64,000 nucleotides of DNA from Sitta carolinensis (Eukaryota > Chordata > Aves > Passeriformes > Sittidae): assembly GCA_032173965.1 (NCBI GenBank), contig CM063290.1:8333501-8397500 (forward strand), written 5' to 3'. Below, one piece after another: positions 1 to 12,970 of this stretch. Positions within the stretch are counted from its first letter, which is position 1. Every line of letters begins with the position of its first letter. The notes beneath the pieces are model-generated. The model saw nothing but the letters and a program-made list of their open reading frames with translations, had not been told where the DNA came from and did not search any database. Both the position numbers and the translations under genes were made by a program.

Positions 1-2339
1 CTAGGCAGCCCATCCAACACTGCTGCACAGCCTTCTCTGCAGCCACACAGTTCTGGGGCTTTGTAGGCACCAGGGGATCTTACAGTACTCAAGGTACTTT
101 ATCCCCACAGTGATTTTCATATCCAAAATGATTTTACAAACTGTATCCCTTGGAGGTAGGAAGAGACAAACATAGCATTTATACAAAATACAGTATCGGA
201 ATAAACATCACTTCCAGTCTAGTGTGGCAAATATCACAGAGGGATCTGATTGCCATTGTACAAAAATGATGTTTTAAAGTGAATGTGTGTTTTTTCCCTG
301 TTTACTGTAGTCTGCTCTGCTCTTAGATCCTTGTCTTTCAGGTGTAGTCTAAGGTATATCCACTGAGTAAATTGCAAGAGTCATGATGAACTGCTTTAAA
401 TAAAACTGGCTTTAAATAAAGCCAATGAGAAATGACACTATGGGGCAGAAGCCTGTCAGACATTTCCCACAATTCAGTGTTGGGCTAGACTGACATGAAA
501 AGATTAGCATTAACTTTATGTCTAATGTTACTAGTCTGATGATTCATATATTTTTTATTGATTTTGTTTGAATTGAGTTTGTAACTGTTGCTTTGGTCTT
601 AATTTATATAACCAGTGGCCAAATGCACTGTTTTCTTAGTAATTCTTGCATTACAGAGAGCTACATGCAATGACAGTAACTGTGCCTGGCAGTCTACCAT
701 CTGGGTACATGCTAATAAAATAATCATCTGCATAATTTTGGAAGTCGTTGCAGATACTGGGGGGAAAATGTATTGGGTTTGAGATGAAAATTGCAGGCAG
801 CCCGGTAGAATAATAATGATACAAATAATTTCCCCTAAAATCCTGGAATGGTCTCTGTTGGGATTTGTTTTACACGCATCGTGAAGCTGCCTATGCTAAC
901 TTTGCTTTGAGATGAAAGGTAAATAGAGGATGAATGATTAAATAATTTCTATTCAGTGTTGTTGAACAGAAAATTTAAGTCAGTAAGAAATGAACAATTT
1001 CTCTGCTGTATTATGACAGTAATGAGGGAGGAAACCCCTTTTTCCTTGCATCTCTATGTAATGAACTAATAGGGATTACAGATCTTGGTCACAATTGGGT
1101 CCCACTGCTAGGATCAACATGTGTTTGTCAGTAAAAGACAATTTGCTCTGTAAGAAATATATGCCCTTTGCATTCTGAAACCAACTGTAACTCACACCAA
1201 AGATGCCCCCTAATAAATCCAGAAAAAGTAATAATTCCATGAGAAGTACGTCTCTGTGAGAAGGAACACGTGGTTCCAACAGATTAGCACTGTACTCAGG
1301 AGTAAATTCCCCTATTCCAGTCCAAAGGCCCTTTCTGCAGTCAGAGCTGAACACAAAACATCTTATTTGAGGACAGGAATAATTTCTGAATGTTATTTCC
1401 ATCTCCAGTTCCCACTCTGTCCCCATCCAGTTTATATTTACTGAGACACTGGAGAAGGTGCAACAGTGTCCGTGGAAGAAACACAGGAGCAATGAGCCAG
1501 ACTGGTTGGTATCTTGGGTAGGGAAGGGAGATGGAGTGTCGATCTTTGGATATTTACGACCTTGGATGCTACAAATTGAAACCTCTCAACAAAAGCCTGT
1601 GAAAGGAATTGTGGGAGGGAAAAATAGGAAAGCCCACTAAATTCCACTGAAACTAATCAGTTTAGAAGAGCCAGTATGTAAAGTTTTGTAGATACTTAAA
1701 AAAACATTACTGGCCTGTCCCTTCAGACTAGGGACAATGTGGGATACTTAACACTGAAGTTTGTACTCAGGTTTTGGGTGATTGGTATTCAAATGGGAAG
1801 CTTGAGCTGGGAAACCAGTTTAGCCAATTTTGAACGGACTACAGAATGGAAAATATACCAGAAGCAAAAGAGAAAACAAGATGGTGTTAAACAGACTTGC
1901 AGAATTCTACGGGAAGCTTATGGAAGAAGACAGGAAGAGATGAAAACAGGCTTTCTTAGAGCAGAAATTCAAGTTTGCTGTGTAACAAAGGTCAAAGAAA
2001 CTGAATTTGAAATAAGAACATGTTTTTGAAGATAAGCTACTAGGGCAAAAGAAACAGAGCCTACAAACAAAAAATGCTTCATAGTAGCTAGAAACTAGAA
2101 GAAGTGCCATGCATGGGCTTAAGAACACTTTACCTGCTGCCAAACTCTCTTAATGCTTAAAATTTTTGGTATTCAGAAAACTGTGGAAAACATGCACAAG
2201 TGGCATGTCCCAGAGAGGCAAATTCTGGATGCATGGGTTTGTACCTTCAGCAAAATGGTGAACGTGCTGTCAGAAAATTAAGGAGATGGTGCTACTAACA
2301 GGTTTTAATCACATGGCTCAGGGACTGCCCCTGCCAACT
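1..2339. other. Non-coding stretch, nothing recognised
   Basis: I see no conserved coding segment, RNA gene or identifiable repeat here. Open frames on both strands are short (138 codons at most), overlap one another and show no protein family features. Base composition is AT-leaning, typical of intron or intergenic vertebrate DNA. Whether it is intergenic or the intron of a gene whose exons lie outside the window cannot be told. Confidence 0.6.
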
Positions 2340-2980
2340 GTTTTCAGCCACGGCTCCGTGCCTGCAGTCCGAATGCCAGGATCCATGCCTAACGCTTCCC
2401 AACCGCAGCAAACTCGGGGCAATCTGGCAGATGTCCATGAAGGCACTCAAGCACACGAATGGCTCAGTGACAGGTCGGGGAGCGGGGCAGGCGCGGGCAG
2501 TGAGCAGGCTCCGTTCCATGTGTGCCCCGCAGGCACGGGCTGACGGGGCAGGCGCTAAGGGCCCGGAAAGGGGAGGTCCCGCTCCCTGCTCCTGGCCACG
2601 GGCTCTCCCCTCCTCTGGCACTCCTTCATTCACCCAACCATGCAGCGCGGCGATGCCGGGAGTTCCGCCATCAGGAGATGAATCATCCCTTGTGGTGAGG
2701 TTGGTTCTTTGGCAGATTAACTCCACGAGTTGGGTTAACGCCGATCCTGTGAGTGGCTGTGCGGCCACGTGGGAAACGACAGCCGCCAGAGGGGAACCTG
2801 GATAATCTAACCAGTCCAGTCACTGAATCATGAAAAATTTTTTGAAAGGCATCTCGGGAGATCATTTGGGCAAACTGCCGACACAAAGCAAGACTATCAC
2901 CGGCATTGCAGCGGTGGTTGGAGGCATCGGCTGTTCCAGCTTCAGTTTCTGTGCGTGTGAAACGGGGGACACCACACTGG
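2340..2980. promoter_or_regulatory. CpG-rich block, possible small CpG island
   Basis: By eye I count well over thirty CG dinucleotides in about 640 bases, against near absence in the flanks, and GC is clearly raised. Such density usually marks an unmethylated regulatory region, or a recently inserted or GC-biased segment. No TATA box or exon with a clear splice donor could be fixed on either strand. Overlapping open frames on both strands (for example 2295-2768 minus, 2431-2805 plus) are what GC-rich DNA gives by chance, and none resembles a known protein. Confidence 0.4.
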
Positions 2981-5900
2981 GGAGGCTGAAGACCTGTTTA
3001 GTGAAGCATCTGGAGATCAACAGGTGACAAGCACTGCCTTAGCCTGAAGGACGTACAAGCCTACACAAAGCTGCTGGTGGTCAAGGATAAGAATTCTGTT
3101 TTTCCTGGCCTTCGTATAAAGCTTGTGATATGGATTCATGTTTTAGGCACAAAAATGCTGAATTTGTCCAAATATTAACATTTCTAAGCACAGCTTATAG
3201 AAAAAAATACAGCCATATTGGCACATATGCCATTGAAGAAGCTTATGATGATACAGCCGTAAATATTCATGTTTCCCAGTAGATTTAAAACCAGTGACAG
3301 CCTGGAAGCTATTCCTGATGTGATACTGGCTGTCATATTTGTTTGCCTAAACTGAATGATGTCAAAATAGAGAGACCTTCTTTGCTCCTTTATAGTAGCT
3401 TCCATGTTTCAGACTGGATCAGGTATAAACATTTCCTTCAAAGAAAATATTTATTTTTCATCAGAAGTTTACATAACATGTTCTCCAAAGGAACAAATAC
3501 TGTGTTTCAGCATAGTTTGAAACATGGGAGATGGAAAATAAGTTAATGAACAACATTTAAGTCAACACCAGACCACTTTCTTTCTTTAGTAAATACCCAG
3601 ACCATCACACTGTGATGCAATAAGGAGAAGTTCACGGTCAGTCTCTTTTAACTCACTCTTTATTATATTTTTGGGACCTCATGCAAAAATTCTACACGTG
3701 TCTTGAAAGGGTTAACTGCAGGCGGGGATAAATAATGCATATATATACTTTAAGGTGAGCCTCATCTCACTGGAGAAGTCCAAGAGAGAATTACATAAAA
3801 ATATTATAAATAAATGAGAATGAGTGGAGAAAGCCTTAGAATATTCTCTAGTAAAAGGAAGTACCTTAGTGAAAGGTACTGTGGGATTCTTTTAAAAAAA
3901 ATTACTGCCTGGCTGGCAAGACAAGAGAAAGGGGAGCAGGAGTAAGAAATACCAAAAATTTGTGACCTCAGCCCATGGCAGGGGTTTTGCCTGCAAGTCC
4001 TGTGCTGGGAAAGAAACAGAGCTTGATTTCCTTCCTGGCAATGGGGATCTCCCCAAAACCAGCCCATGCTATTTGGGTTCAGGACTGGAGACTGCTGGCC
4101 TGTGTGAGGATGCTTCAGCAGCTGAGCAGACCCCAGGCTGGGAATGAGTTAAATAGAGCAGTGGGTCTTTGCAGACATGCATGAGGAGTTTGTGGTTCAT
4201 CCAAGAGAAAATCCCAGTCCATTTAAGCCTGATGACAATGGTACATAAACCTCTTGCATCTTTTCATTTTATGATGACCTGTAGCCTTGCTCCAAAGGTA
4301 ACAGGAATTAGCAACAAACTGCCTGCTTACCACTTCCCTAAGAAGCCATTGGTAGAGATGGAAGAGAGAAAATGTCACAGCAAAATCTGTATTTGCACAG
4401 CAAAATCTGTACTGTTTTATGGAGGGAAGTGGACACGGGGGACAAGGCACCTTTTGTACTCAAACCCTTTCAGACTGGGCACAAGAAACGAGCAAGCGGA
4501 ACCTGAGGCTTGTGAGTGGAGAACAGCAAATAAAAAATGTCCTGTATTTCCAAGCAGTAACAACAGGGTTGTTCAGCTTGTAACAGAAGCATGTAAGACT
4601 TATGAATAGACTTTAGGGGGAAGAATAATATGAGAAGAAGGAGAGGAGGGACAGAGAGAGGAAAGTGGAATAAAATGTAGCAAGCTTTTACTAATCTTGG
4701 GTCATGTCACACTACTATTTTTAAGATAATCAATTTTCATAGTCAGGAAAAATGTGGCGGATCTCCTAGGCTTTAGTATCTGATAGCTGCTCTATGGGGA
4801 ATTACTGAAGATGTTACTTACATGTTACAATTCTGCTGGCTAAATAGGAGACACAAAAATATGTACTCTAAATAGGAAACATACCAGCTTAGAGGAAAAC
4901 TGATAGTGATGTTTCCCAGATATCTTAGGTTGGTCCTGAAACTTATCCTGCTTTAATATATTGGTTCATGTCCTCAGCACTCAGGTAGGGACACTGTTAT
5001 GCAAATTGCTGGTAGCATTTAGAGGACACCATTAGTAAAGGAGGATCAGGATATGCTACACAAAGGGCCAGGTGACCTCAAGAAGTGGAGTAATAGAAGT
5101 GGAATGAAACATAACGTAACAAAGGAAAGAAGAGAAAAGCAGAGACATGTAGCTGGGAGCATTGTGCTGTAAATTCATCAATAGTATAAAAGAGAGGATG
5201 GGAAAATGTGGGCATTTAGCCTGATTTCAGGATGATTGGATTGTTAGCATGTAGCATCTGGGAAAGAATTTCATTGTCTGATGGTGAGGAGCAGAAGGAC
5301 AGGGAAGTGTGAATGCCTTTGCCCAGGGAGCTGGTAGAACATCTGCAGTGCCATACCCCTGTCTGGCACCCTGCTCGGGAACAACCTTCTGTGGAGATGG
5401 GTGTAGGAAAGGGTTTCTAAGGTGAGCAGAGTCCCTTAAACAGGAGCAGACTAGGGAAGAGTAGCTCTTTTATTCTTGGAAATTCAAGACTAAGGGGAGT
5501 TAAGAGCAAATAAGGCCTTTTTTTTGTTTTTAACAGTACAGTCTGTCAGTCATAATCAGTCACTAAACCCAGGACAGATTAAAGAGTCTGTCTGTCTGAA
5601 ACAGAGAGGTTCACCCAAGCCTCCACTTGCTATTGTGCTTCCTCTGACTGCATTGTGCAGTGATCTGGAAGCCCCAGGCACGTGCCAGTCCCTGCAGTCC
5701 CAGCAACAGCCCTCCTTAGAGTAGAAACAGCCTAATCAGGTCCATCTCAAAAATAAAGGAGAAATTGCAGAGGTGAGGAATGCTAATGTGGAGATAATTC
5801 CATCTCCCCTGCGTGGGAGGTCGGTGTGCACTGACTGCAGAACTATTAGACATTTGTCTAAGTAGCCTTTAAAAAGGAGAGTTGGAGGATGCTGATAAAA

Positions 5901-6180
5901 TAGCTAAATCTTGAGATCTAGTGCAAAGGCTTGTTTGAGATCTGCCATGACAGGAGGAGGATAAAGGAAATGGATGTAAACTCATGTGAATGTGGATGCA
6001 GCCTCTCTGGCAAGGCAGTGTTACTTAGGAGTGCCAGTTAGGACACATAGTTAAGTGAAATGGCTTGGGGCCGGAGGGGAAAGCTGGGTTGCAGCCCCCA
6101 TTATGCAGACCTGAAGCTGGAGTGACTCTGCCCGAGTCGCTGAGGTTTTACCAGCTGGATTCCAGCCCAGTTTGGGTCAC
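2981..6180. other. Non-coding stretch, nothing recognised
   Basis: No exon, RNA gene or full repeat was recognised. A perfect 16-base direct repeat with a 20-base period occurs at about 4376-4412. The longest open frame (4169-4609 plus, 146 codons) has no recognisable domain, signal peptide or splice context and is probably chance. Confidence 0.55.
4376..4412. repeat. Short tandem duplication, 20-base period
   Basis: The 16-mer starting CACAGCAAAATC occurs twice, beginning at 4376 and 4396. It is probably a replication-slippage duplication. Confidence 0.8.
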
Positions 6181-6220
6181 TTGACCAACTGTCTTTTCAC
6201 CTTTGCTCGCAAACAGCAGC

Positions 6221-6454
6221 AGATAAAAGTTGGCCTTGTCTGTGCTCTTTTGGGTGACTTAATCCCCAGCACAGGCTTACTTATCAGACCTCTGTACACA
6301 AGGCAGAGTTAATTGGCTCTGATCCACCCGAGCGGAGGTCCCTGGAGTTATGCTGATTTTTGCCAGAATATGTTCTGACTTAGCCATTCGATTTCCTTAT
6401 GTAAAAGAGCCAGTTGGATTTTTCAGCGAGCTTAAATTAGTGATAAAAGATAAA
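6221..6454. promoter_or_regulatory. Cluster of four GATA-type motifs
   Basis: AGATAA lies at 6221-6226, TTATCA (TGATAA on the other strand) at 6281-6286, TGATAA at 6441-6446 and AGATAA at 6449-6454. All fit the WGATAR consensus of GATA transcription factors and lie 250-500 bases left of the CpG island at 6.7 kb. The motif is short and common, so a regulatory role is only inference from the clustering next to a CpG island. Confidence 0.25.
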
Positions 6455-6694
6455 TCTTTCCCCGTTTCATGAGTTGGAAATATATTTATTGTGCGAGTGC
6501 TTGCTGGGGAGGTGAGAAAATTGTTCCCAAGCCACCGGGATGTATTTATTCCATCTCCCCTGCTCTCTAACACCAGACTGTGTTTTGGCTGCAGCAGTGT
6601 GTATCCACCTGTGAGTTCCTGAGTGCTGATGTCACAACCCCTGCTTAAGTGGCCTCTGTTTTTATTCCTCTCGCCTTACCAGACAAATAAAGGC

Positions 6695-6945
6695 TCTGGC
6701 GGGACGGGCGGGCAGCGGCGCCGCGGGGCGCAGTGCGCGCTGCCGCCGGCAGGTGGCGCCGCTGCTCCGCCGTGCGCGCCCCCGCGGGCCGGGCCGGCCC
6801 GGGGCCGCCGCGGGCCCGGGGCCGCGCACGGAGGGGGCATCGCCGCCGCCCGCTACCGCAGGGCCGGCAGCCAGGCACGGAGCCTTGCCCAGCTCTCACC
6901 TGAAAAACTGCCCGAGAGCGGCAGGAAGCGGAGCGATCCTTACAA
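6695..6945. promoter_or_regulatory. CpG island, orphan promoter candidate
   Basis: The segment is extremely GC-rich, dense in CG and bounded sharply by AT-rich DNA, which is the normal look of a vertebrate CpG-island promoter. An AAATAAAG stretch at about 6685 could act as a weak TATA-like element for + strand transcription. On the minus strand a good splice donor, TTCAG|GTGAGAGC, has its GT at 6899-6898, so an exon to its right (from 6900 upward) read on the minus strand is possible. No coding exon could be linked to it. It could be the first exon of a non-coding RNA, of a gene outside the window, or an enhancer-type island. Confidence 0.5.
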
Positions 6946-6999
6946 GACTTTGTGAATTTTAAATCTATTTTCGGGAGTTCATAAAAAAATTCTCTCTGG

Positions 7000-9900
7000 C
7001 CTGTACTGGGGAAGCACTCTGAAAATTATTGCAAAGATATGAAAGGACAAGGTGCAGAACTTGACATCAGCAGCATAGATTTTTACTCCTTATTTTAACC
7101 TTTTTTTTTACCCTACTGATGTCTCTGTTCCTTATCTTAATTATCTCTGAAGGAAATCCTATTCTTTCCTCCCTTTCTATATGAGATCCTGCAAATGTCA
7201 TTAAGTCACATAGTTTCATTGCACTGGGGAGCCCAGGGAGCGTTTCTATCATCCTTATGCATGTGATTAACACAGATTTTTGTAATGGGAAGCAGTTCAC
7301 CTGGACCGGTTTCCATGGTGCCACTAAGCTGGAAGCATGGGATCTGGCACTCATTTGCTAAAAGCTGATGAGAAGTAGAAAGAGAATTTTCCCTTTGACC
7401 TTTCTTGGCAGAGGTCACTAGTGCTAATCAATATCCTTATTGGATTTCAAGCATTCAGGGACTCTTCTCAGACATACCCCCTGAAATTGCCATGAGGACT
7501 GATTACAGGGAGACAATCAGATTTGCAATATGGCAATTCCTTTCAGCAACCACGGAAAGGTCAATCAAATACTTGTGAGCCATTATGAACCATTGGACTC
7601 CTCTTCTTTAGTGATAAGGTGAGCTGTGTTTCAGTTTGAAGGCAGAATTGTTGCCAGCTTGTACAGTTCATGTACAGCATAAACAGAGAGAGATGAAGAT
7701 CTTAAAGGGCAGGTTTAGTTTTCACCAGGCATGGTTTGACTAAGCCTGTCCCTGCCTTTCAGGAATGGCTTTATTTCAGATTCATCCTTTACCCTGTTCT
7801 GTAAGTTTTAGAGTAACCTTCCATTGTTCATTGAAATGTCTGGGAAATTAAAAATCCTCTTCCCTCTATTGTGGCAGTGATAGCAATAGAAAGCACATTT
7901 TATTTACCTTCTTACCACTGTAGTCTAATACAGCTTGGCACAGTGAATAGGTGCATGACTTATGTGCACAATAATTGGCAAAGATGTAGTAAAAGTCCAT
8001 TTGCCAATGCCTGGTAACTGACATTTTCATCATATTTTTGTATTGCCCTTGTTAAGTATTCGTTCCAAATCAATACTTACATCCAGGTACCACTTAGGAA
8101 AAATTTTAGCAATTAAAATCAAAGTTAATAATTAATCCAGATCCCAGCAAATCAGTGGAAGCTTCCTGTACATTGTATGAGCAAACATGTCAGTATAGTC
8201 TGACCAAAAGCACTGAAATCAGTGCAAGGATGCTTATCTAGTTTAGTGGATGAACAGAGTCAGGATCTTTCTTCTCTCATACACAGCCTCACCTTTACAC
8301 TCACAGCACGTCCGTGCATCCACAGAGCTACAGAAGACAGATCCCTGAAACCTGTTCAAAAAACATTTTTGAGGTTAGGACTCGTCTTCAAGGAGTTTTG
8401 CTTCATCCTAGAACAGTCAAAATTAATAAACTTTTTGTGTAAGTACATACACCAGGTTTCACTTTAGAAGTATTGGTCAAAACCAAATGCACTTCATTAG
8501 GAATTTAGGGGATTTTTTTCCCCAGATTGATGTGAAATAAATAATGTGAATATTCTCACTTCTGGACAGGGAAAATATATTTAAGAAATGGTTAAATATA
8601 CCCGTGAGAGAGCTAGCAATCAACACTCTTTTTACCAGTTTTTGTTTTGTATTCTTTTCTGACTAGTATTTTCATGACCAGCTGTTTTTAGAGCTAGTAA
8701 AAATTCTCAAGCTCACATTAGGAAGGTTTTCAGTTACATGATCTGTAGCTACAGTTGTTAGAATACTTGGCATGGCCTTTAAAAATGAGAAAATTGTTTT
8801 TGTTGAGTAAAGCACCAAAGCTCTGAAATAATATTTCACTGGACTTACAGAAAATGTGTTTGAACTTTGCTTTTAATGCCCAAGTGACAGGCAATCTCGT
8901 AGGCAGGGAGTTTCCAAATGTGTCTAAAAGCGATGTCCATTTAATCTGTGTGAACATTAGAAATTTCTGTGCATTTATGAGGGAAGAACTTGTACCAAAT
9001 CAACCTTGACCAATATTTCTTTGTCCACACTAGTGTGCTATCTCGTCTCACCCAGGGTTGCCTCGGTGGGGATGGTGAAGGGCTGCAGCAAGGGCGTCCC
9101 TTGTCTTTGCTGCTCACCTTAAATGGGGAAACTGCCCAAGTGTAGTTAAATCCTAGCAAGTTTTTCTCTTAACTGTGCACAGCCTAATAATGTTTCTTGT
9201 TTTCTGGGCAGAAAATACCTATCTTGTCTCCCATCAGTCTCTGCCTGGCAGCTTGTTCAAACCTCTATTACAGAAGCAAGCACAGTAAGGAGCATATTTG
9301 GACTACACTGATAGAGAAACTGGGGCTTATAATGGTGCAGTGGTTTTTTGCTCTCTCAGATTACTTCAGACTCCACAGGGAAAATAAATTCTGAGAGTAA
9401 AAGGAATGTGTGAAATTCAGAAGGGTTACAGGAAAAACTAGCCTGCCATTCTCAGAGCAGCAAAACTAATGAAATAAGGCCGGATGATTGGATTTACCAC
9501 TAAGATTTATTAGGCAGAATCATTTCAAGATTCATGAAATAAGGTGAAGGGCACAAATGCCGGTATTGCCTGTAGCCTTCCTTCCCCAGGTGCCCATAGG
9601 GAAAGAAGGTTTTGTGGGAGCATCAAGATGTGCCAGCCTGCTTCCTCCCTTCATACTGGTGTTTTTGCCAAACAGGGGAAATGCTACATCCTTCTTCCAG
9701 CTCCTGTGACATGGCAGGGAACAGGGAACAGCTACTGGCCCGACATTGGCCAGGTCAGGAAAAAAATTCTGACCCTGTCTCTGGTCCCTGGTACCACCAG
9801 TGTGGTGAGGGAACAGCCCTGCAGAGAGTTTTCATGGCAGAGAGGAAGAGCTCAGTGGCCCTTCCCAAATGTCCTGTGATTAATTCCCAACCCTGCTATT

Positions 9901-12865
9901 TACTCCTTGTAAATCATTACTGGTAAATGCTATAGTCACTGTCTCCATATAAAAATGCAGAAAATAAAGTTACAGAGCCAAAAGAGATCAGTATAAGTAG
10001 TGTCAAAGAATCTGAATGATGAGTTTTATTCTTGGGGTAGAAGTGGCCATTGTTTTGGATATGAGCAAATGGAGGATGCAAAATCCATAAGGAAATCAAA
10101 CATTCAGCTTCACATTCAGGACATCACTCTGTGCCTCCTCTCAAACCAATATGATGACTAAAAGGATCAAGGAAGTTAGATATCAGTGGGGCTGGATGAG
10201 ATCTTGTTGTGGTTGTGTAATGAGAAATATGGCATATTCCTGCTTTTTTTTTTAACTGAGAGTCAGATGGAGTGTAACTAACATTTGTCATGGTACCACT
10301 AGTCGAGTTAAATACACTGGAGTGGAACTACAGGGGAATTGGGAGGAATATTTTGGTCCCACAGCCATGACATACGGACTGGAAGCAGGACATCTGGAGA
10401 TGTGACAGTTCCCTGACAATTACTTTTGTCCTGCCATAGACAGTTGTAACAATTACACTTACACTTAATTACTGCATTTAGACTGTGGTAGGCTAAAGCA
10501 CTCCATAGGATAGGAGGTGTTAAGAAGCAGAATGCGTTTTAAATTTAGAAAATCCCCTTGAGAAATATCCTTATTTCACACTTATTATTAGCAAAGCCAG
10601 CTTTGCAGTAAAAATCTTTGCTTCCATGACTGGAACCAGTGTCTTCAGCAAGAAGCAGGCGTACAGAAATCTCTCACATGGGGACATCGACATTGCATCT
10701 GCTCTGAAAATCTAGGAGCTGCTGAGTCATCTCTCATCTCATGTGTATTTGACATAATTTTTAAAGGTTATCAATACTGGGGCACTGAGTGCTTAACAGA
10801 GAGAGGGTTTTATCTTATTTCATTTTCCATGAGCCAGAAAGTAAATACCTGCCTGATCCTGCTACTGTTAGATTCAATGACTAAAGTCCTTGTTTGTTCC
10901 AATGGTGGAGCATTTAATGTTGCAAACTTAAATAATTGAAATAAGTGACCCATAGTGATAGTAGGCACACACCCAACAGGCAGAAGGTAATTTACTTCTT
11001 AAGCTGTTTATAGGTGTGAATTAAGATGCCTATGAAAAGTGCTTTACCATTTCTTCCAGATTCACCCATGTAGCGAAATACACACAGAGCAAGCAGAGTT
11101 TATAGGGGAAGGACTGGAGTAAAAAATTACAAATAACATTGTGCAGCCCCCAGTCTTGGCTGAGACTGTCGGCACCCAGCAGTTTCTGTTGTGCTGCTTA
11201 TGGGCTGGGATTTTTGGTATCCCGTGTTCACTGCACACCTTGTGTGTTGGTTTCCTTTGAAAATTTAGGTACTTGTTTTCCTGCCTAATTGGAAGCAGAA
11301 CTCATTTGAAAATGTATTCGCTTTCCCTCCAGGGATGGTGCTATACCAAAATACAGTGTATGCTTTGGCTTAATTTAATAAGTCATAATCTCTTCTCATA
11401 TTTTATTACGTCTTAGTGCGAGGTGATTTTTTCCAGAGATGACTCAAAATAATACAAAAGAAAAGGCTTGTCCCATGAACAAAACATGAATTATAGCTGA
11501 TAAAATCAAGATAGTTTGAAGGCTTGCCAGCACAAAGAATAAACTCCCTCAGATTCCTAATTTACAGAGTAATGTTAGCAACAGCAAATTTCCCAAGTAA
11601 TTTTGAAGTCTAAAGGAACCTTAAGGACAGTCTAAGGAAACCAATAGAAAGAAAAAAAATTCTGTTAATGCAGAAAATTGCTGCAAAATGAGGAAAAGAA
11701 CATGGTAATTTCTGCTGTTCTGATGGAGACTCACAGCTTACAGTGCTCTTGGACACACTTAACCCGTGCGTTTTGGATATGGATGTTGTTATGCTCATTG
11801 GGAACTGCCATCTCAAGAAAGTAGGTAATGCTGCCTGTGGAAATGCCAGCATAAGCAGAATGAGGTGTTCACTTGGTTTTCTGAGCTGCCTGCACAGGGA
11901 TATTGTGCTGAGGCTCTGTACACTGCACTATCTCACAGCTCCTTGCCAGGTGCTGTTCAAGATGAGAGCTTTGGCACTAAAGTCATTTATGGGTGGAACA
12001 CAGCACTGCTGGCTCGGGCTGAGAGCCTTGACAGAGGGTGTAAACTCAGCAAGCAGCACAGCTGAGCACTCAGAGATTTACACTCTGAGTCCCATAGGAT
12101 TTGGGAGTCTGGTGGAGCTGTTTATTTCAATCTTGAGGAACATCTTTCGGTCAGACCTTTCTACCGAAGGAAGTGGAACGTCAAACAAAAAATATATTGG
12201 ATTTTTTAATTCATTGAGCTTACTTTTAAGAAAACAAATAAATTCATAAAAATTCGTTCTATAAAATGTGTAGAAGAGCCTCTCTTTGTCCTCATTATTT
12301 TCTCTGTTGCAGAATGCAAGAAATGGACTGATTTCAGTGTAGACTATATCTCATGAGCTGAAATCAGCCCTGGTGCAGTAAAGAATAAAAGAGTATATGT
12401 AAGCACTTTTACATTAAGGCTTTAGATGTAGGTAGAGTTGTGACTAAAGTGAAACTCATTTTTGTTAAACACTTTTAGGCGTGAAAGAAGCAATCGCACA
12501 AAGTGTGTGAAGCTCTCTGTCTCTTCAGGATGTCTCACACGGGAACTTTTCTCTCAGTGCACATGATGTACAGGCTTGGTATTTTTAGAATGACAAAAGG
12601 CTGTTCTTTCTTCATCAGATCATTCACTTTTCTAGATGCCTTAGACCAGAGTTTTCAGAAGGTATCCACTTGCTCCGGACCCTGCACAGTTTGAGAGATT
12701 TATAATCACCGTGCTGCTCTGCCTCGTGCTTTAGAGAGACGTTCTTGAACATTCCCTCAATCTGATCTCAGTCGGTGTTTTTGGGCCTCTCCAAAATGAT
12801 AACTCTCAGATATTAGACTCCTGAAGCCACTGGCAATATATTTAAATATCTGAAGATCATATTCC
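7000..12865. other. Non-coding stretch, nothing firmly recognised
   Basis: No exon is supported. The segment around 10851-10915 contains CCTGATCCTGCT and AATGGTGGAGCA half-sites around a short core. It recalls degraded palindromic elements common in sauropsid genomes, but is too worn to name. Remaining open frames are short and lack family features. Confidence 0.5.
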
Positions 12866-12867
12866 AG

Positions 12868-12970
12868 ACTTCTTCTGTAGCCTTGGGCAAGTTGCTTAAC
12901 CTCTCTGTATAGCTTCAGTTTCCTCACCTGAAAAGGAGGGAGAATATGTAATCATGTGCCACTTAATTCA
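12868..12970 (+). repeat. MIR-like SINE relic
   Basis: The segment carries the MIR core order: CCTTGGGCAAGTTGCTTAAC, then a CTCTCTG stretch, then CTTCAGTTTCCTCACCTG followed by a purine-rich AAAAGGAGGG. This is the conserved central part of the ancient amniote tRNA-derived MIR family, on the + strand. The tRNA-related head and the 3' tail are not recognisable. Confidence 0.75.

Noticed and set aside
4169..4609. 146-codon open frame, plus strand
   Set aside because: No family features and no matching splice signals, and the composition is like neighbouring chance frames.
11743..12249. 168-codon open frame, plus strand
   Set aside because: It overlaps other frames, and no domain or splice support is visible. 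I regard it as chance.
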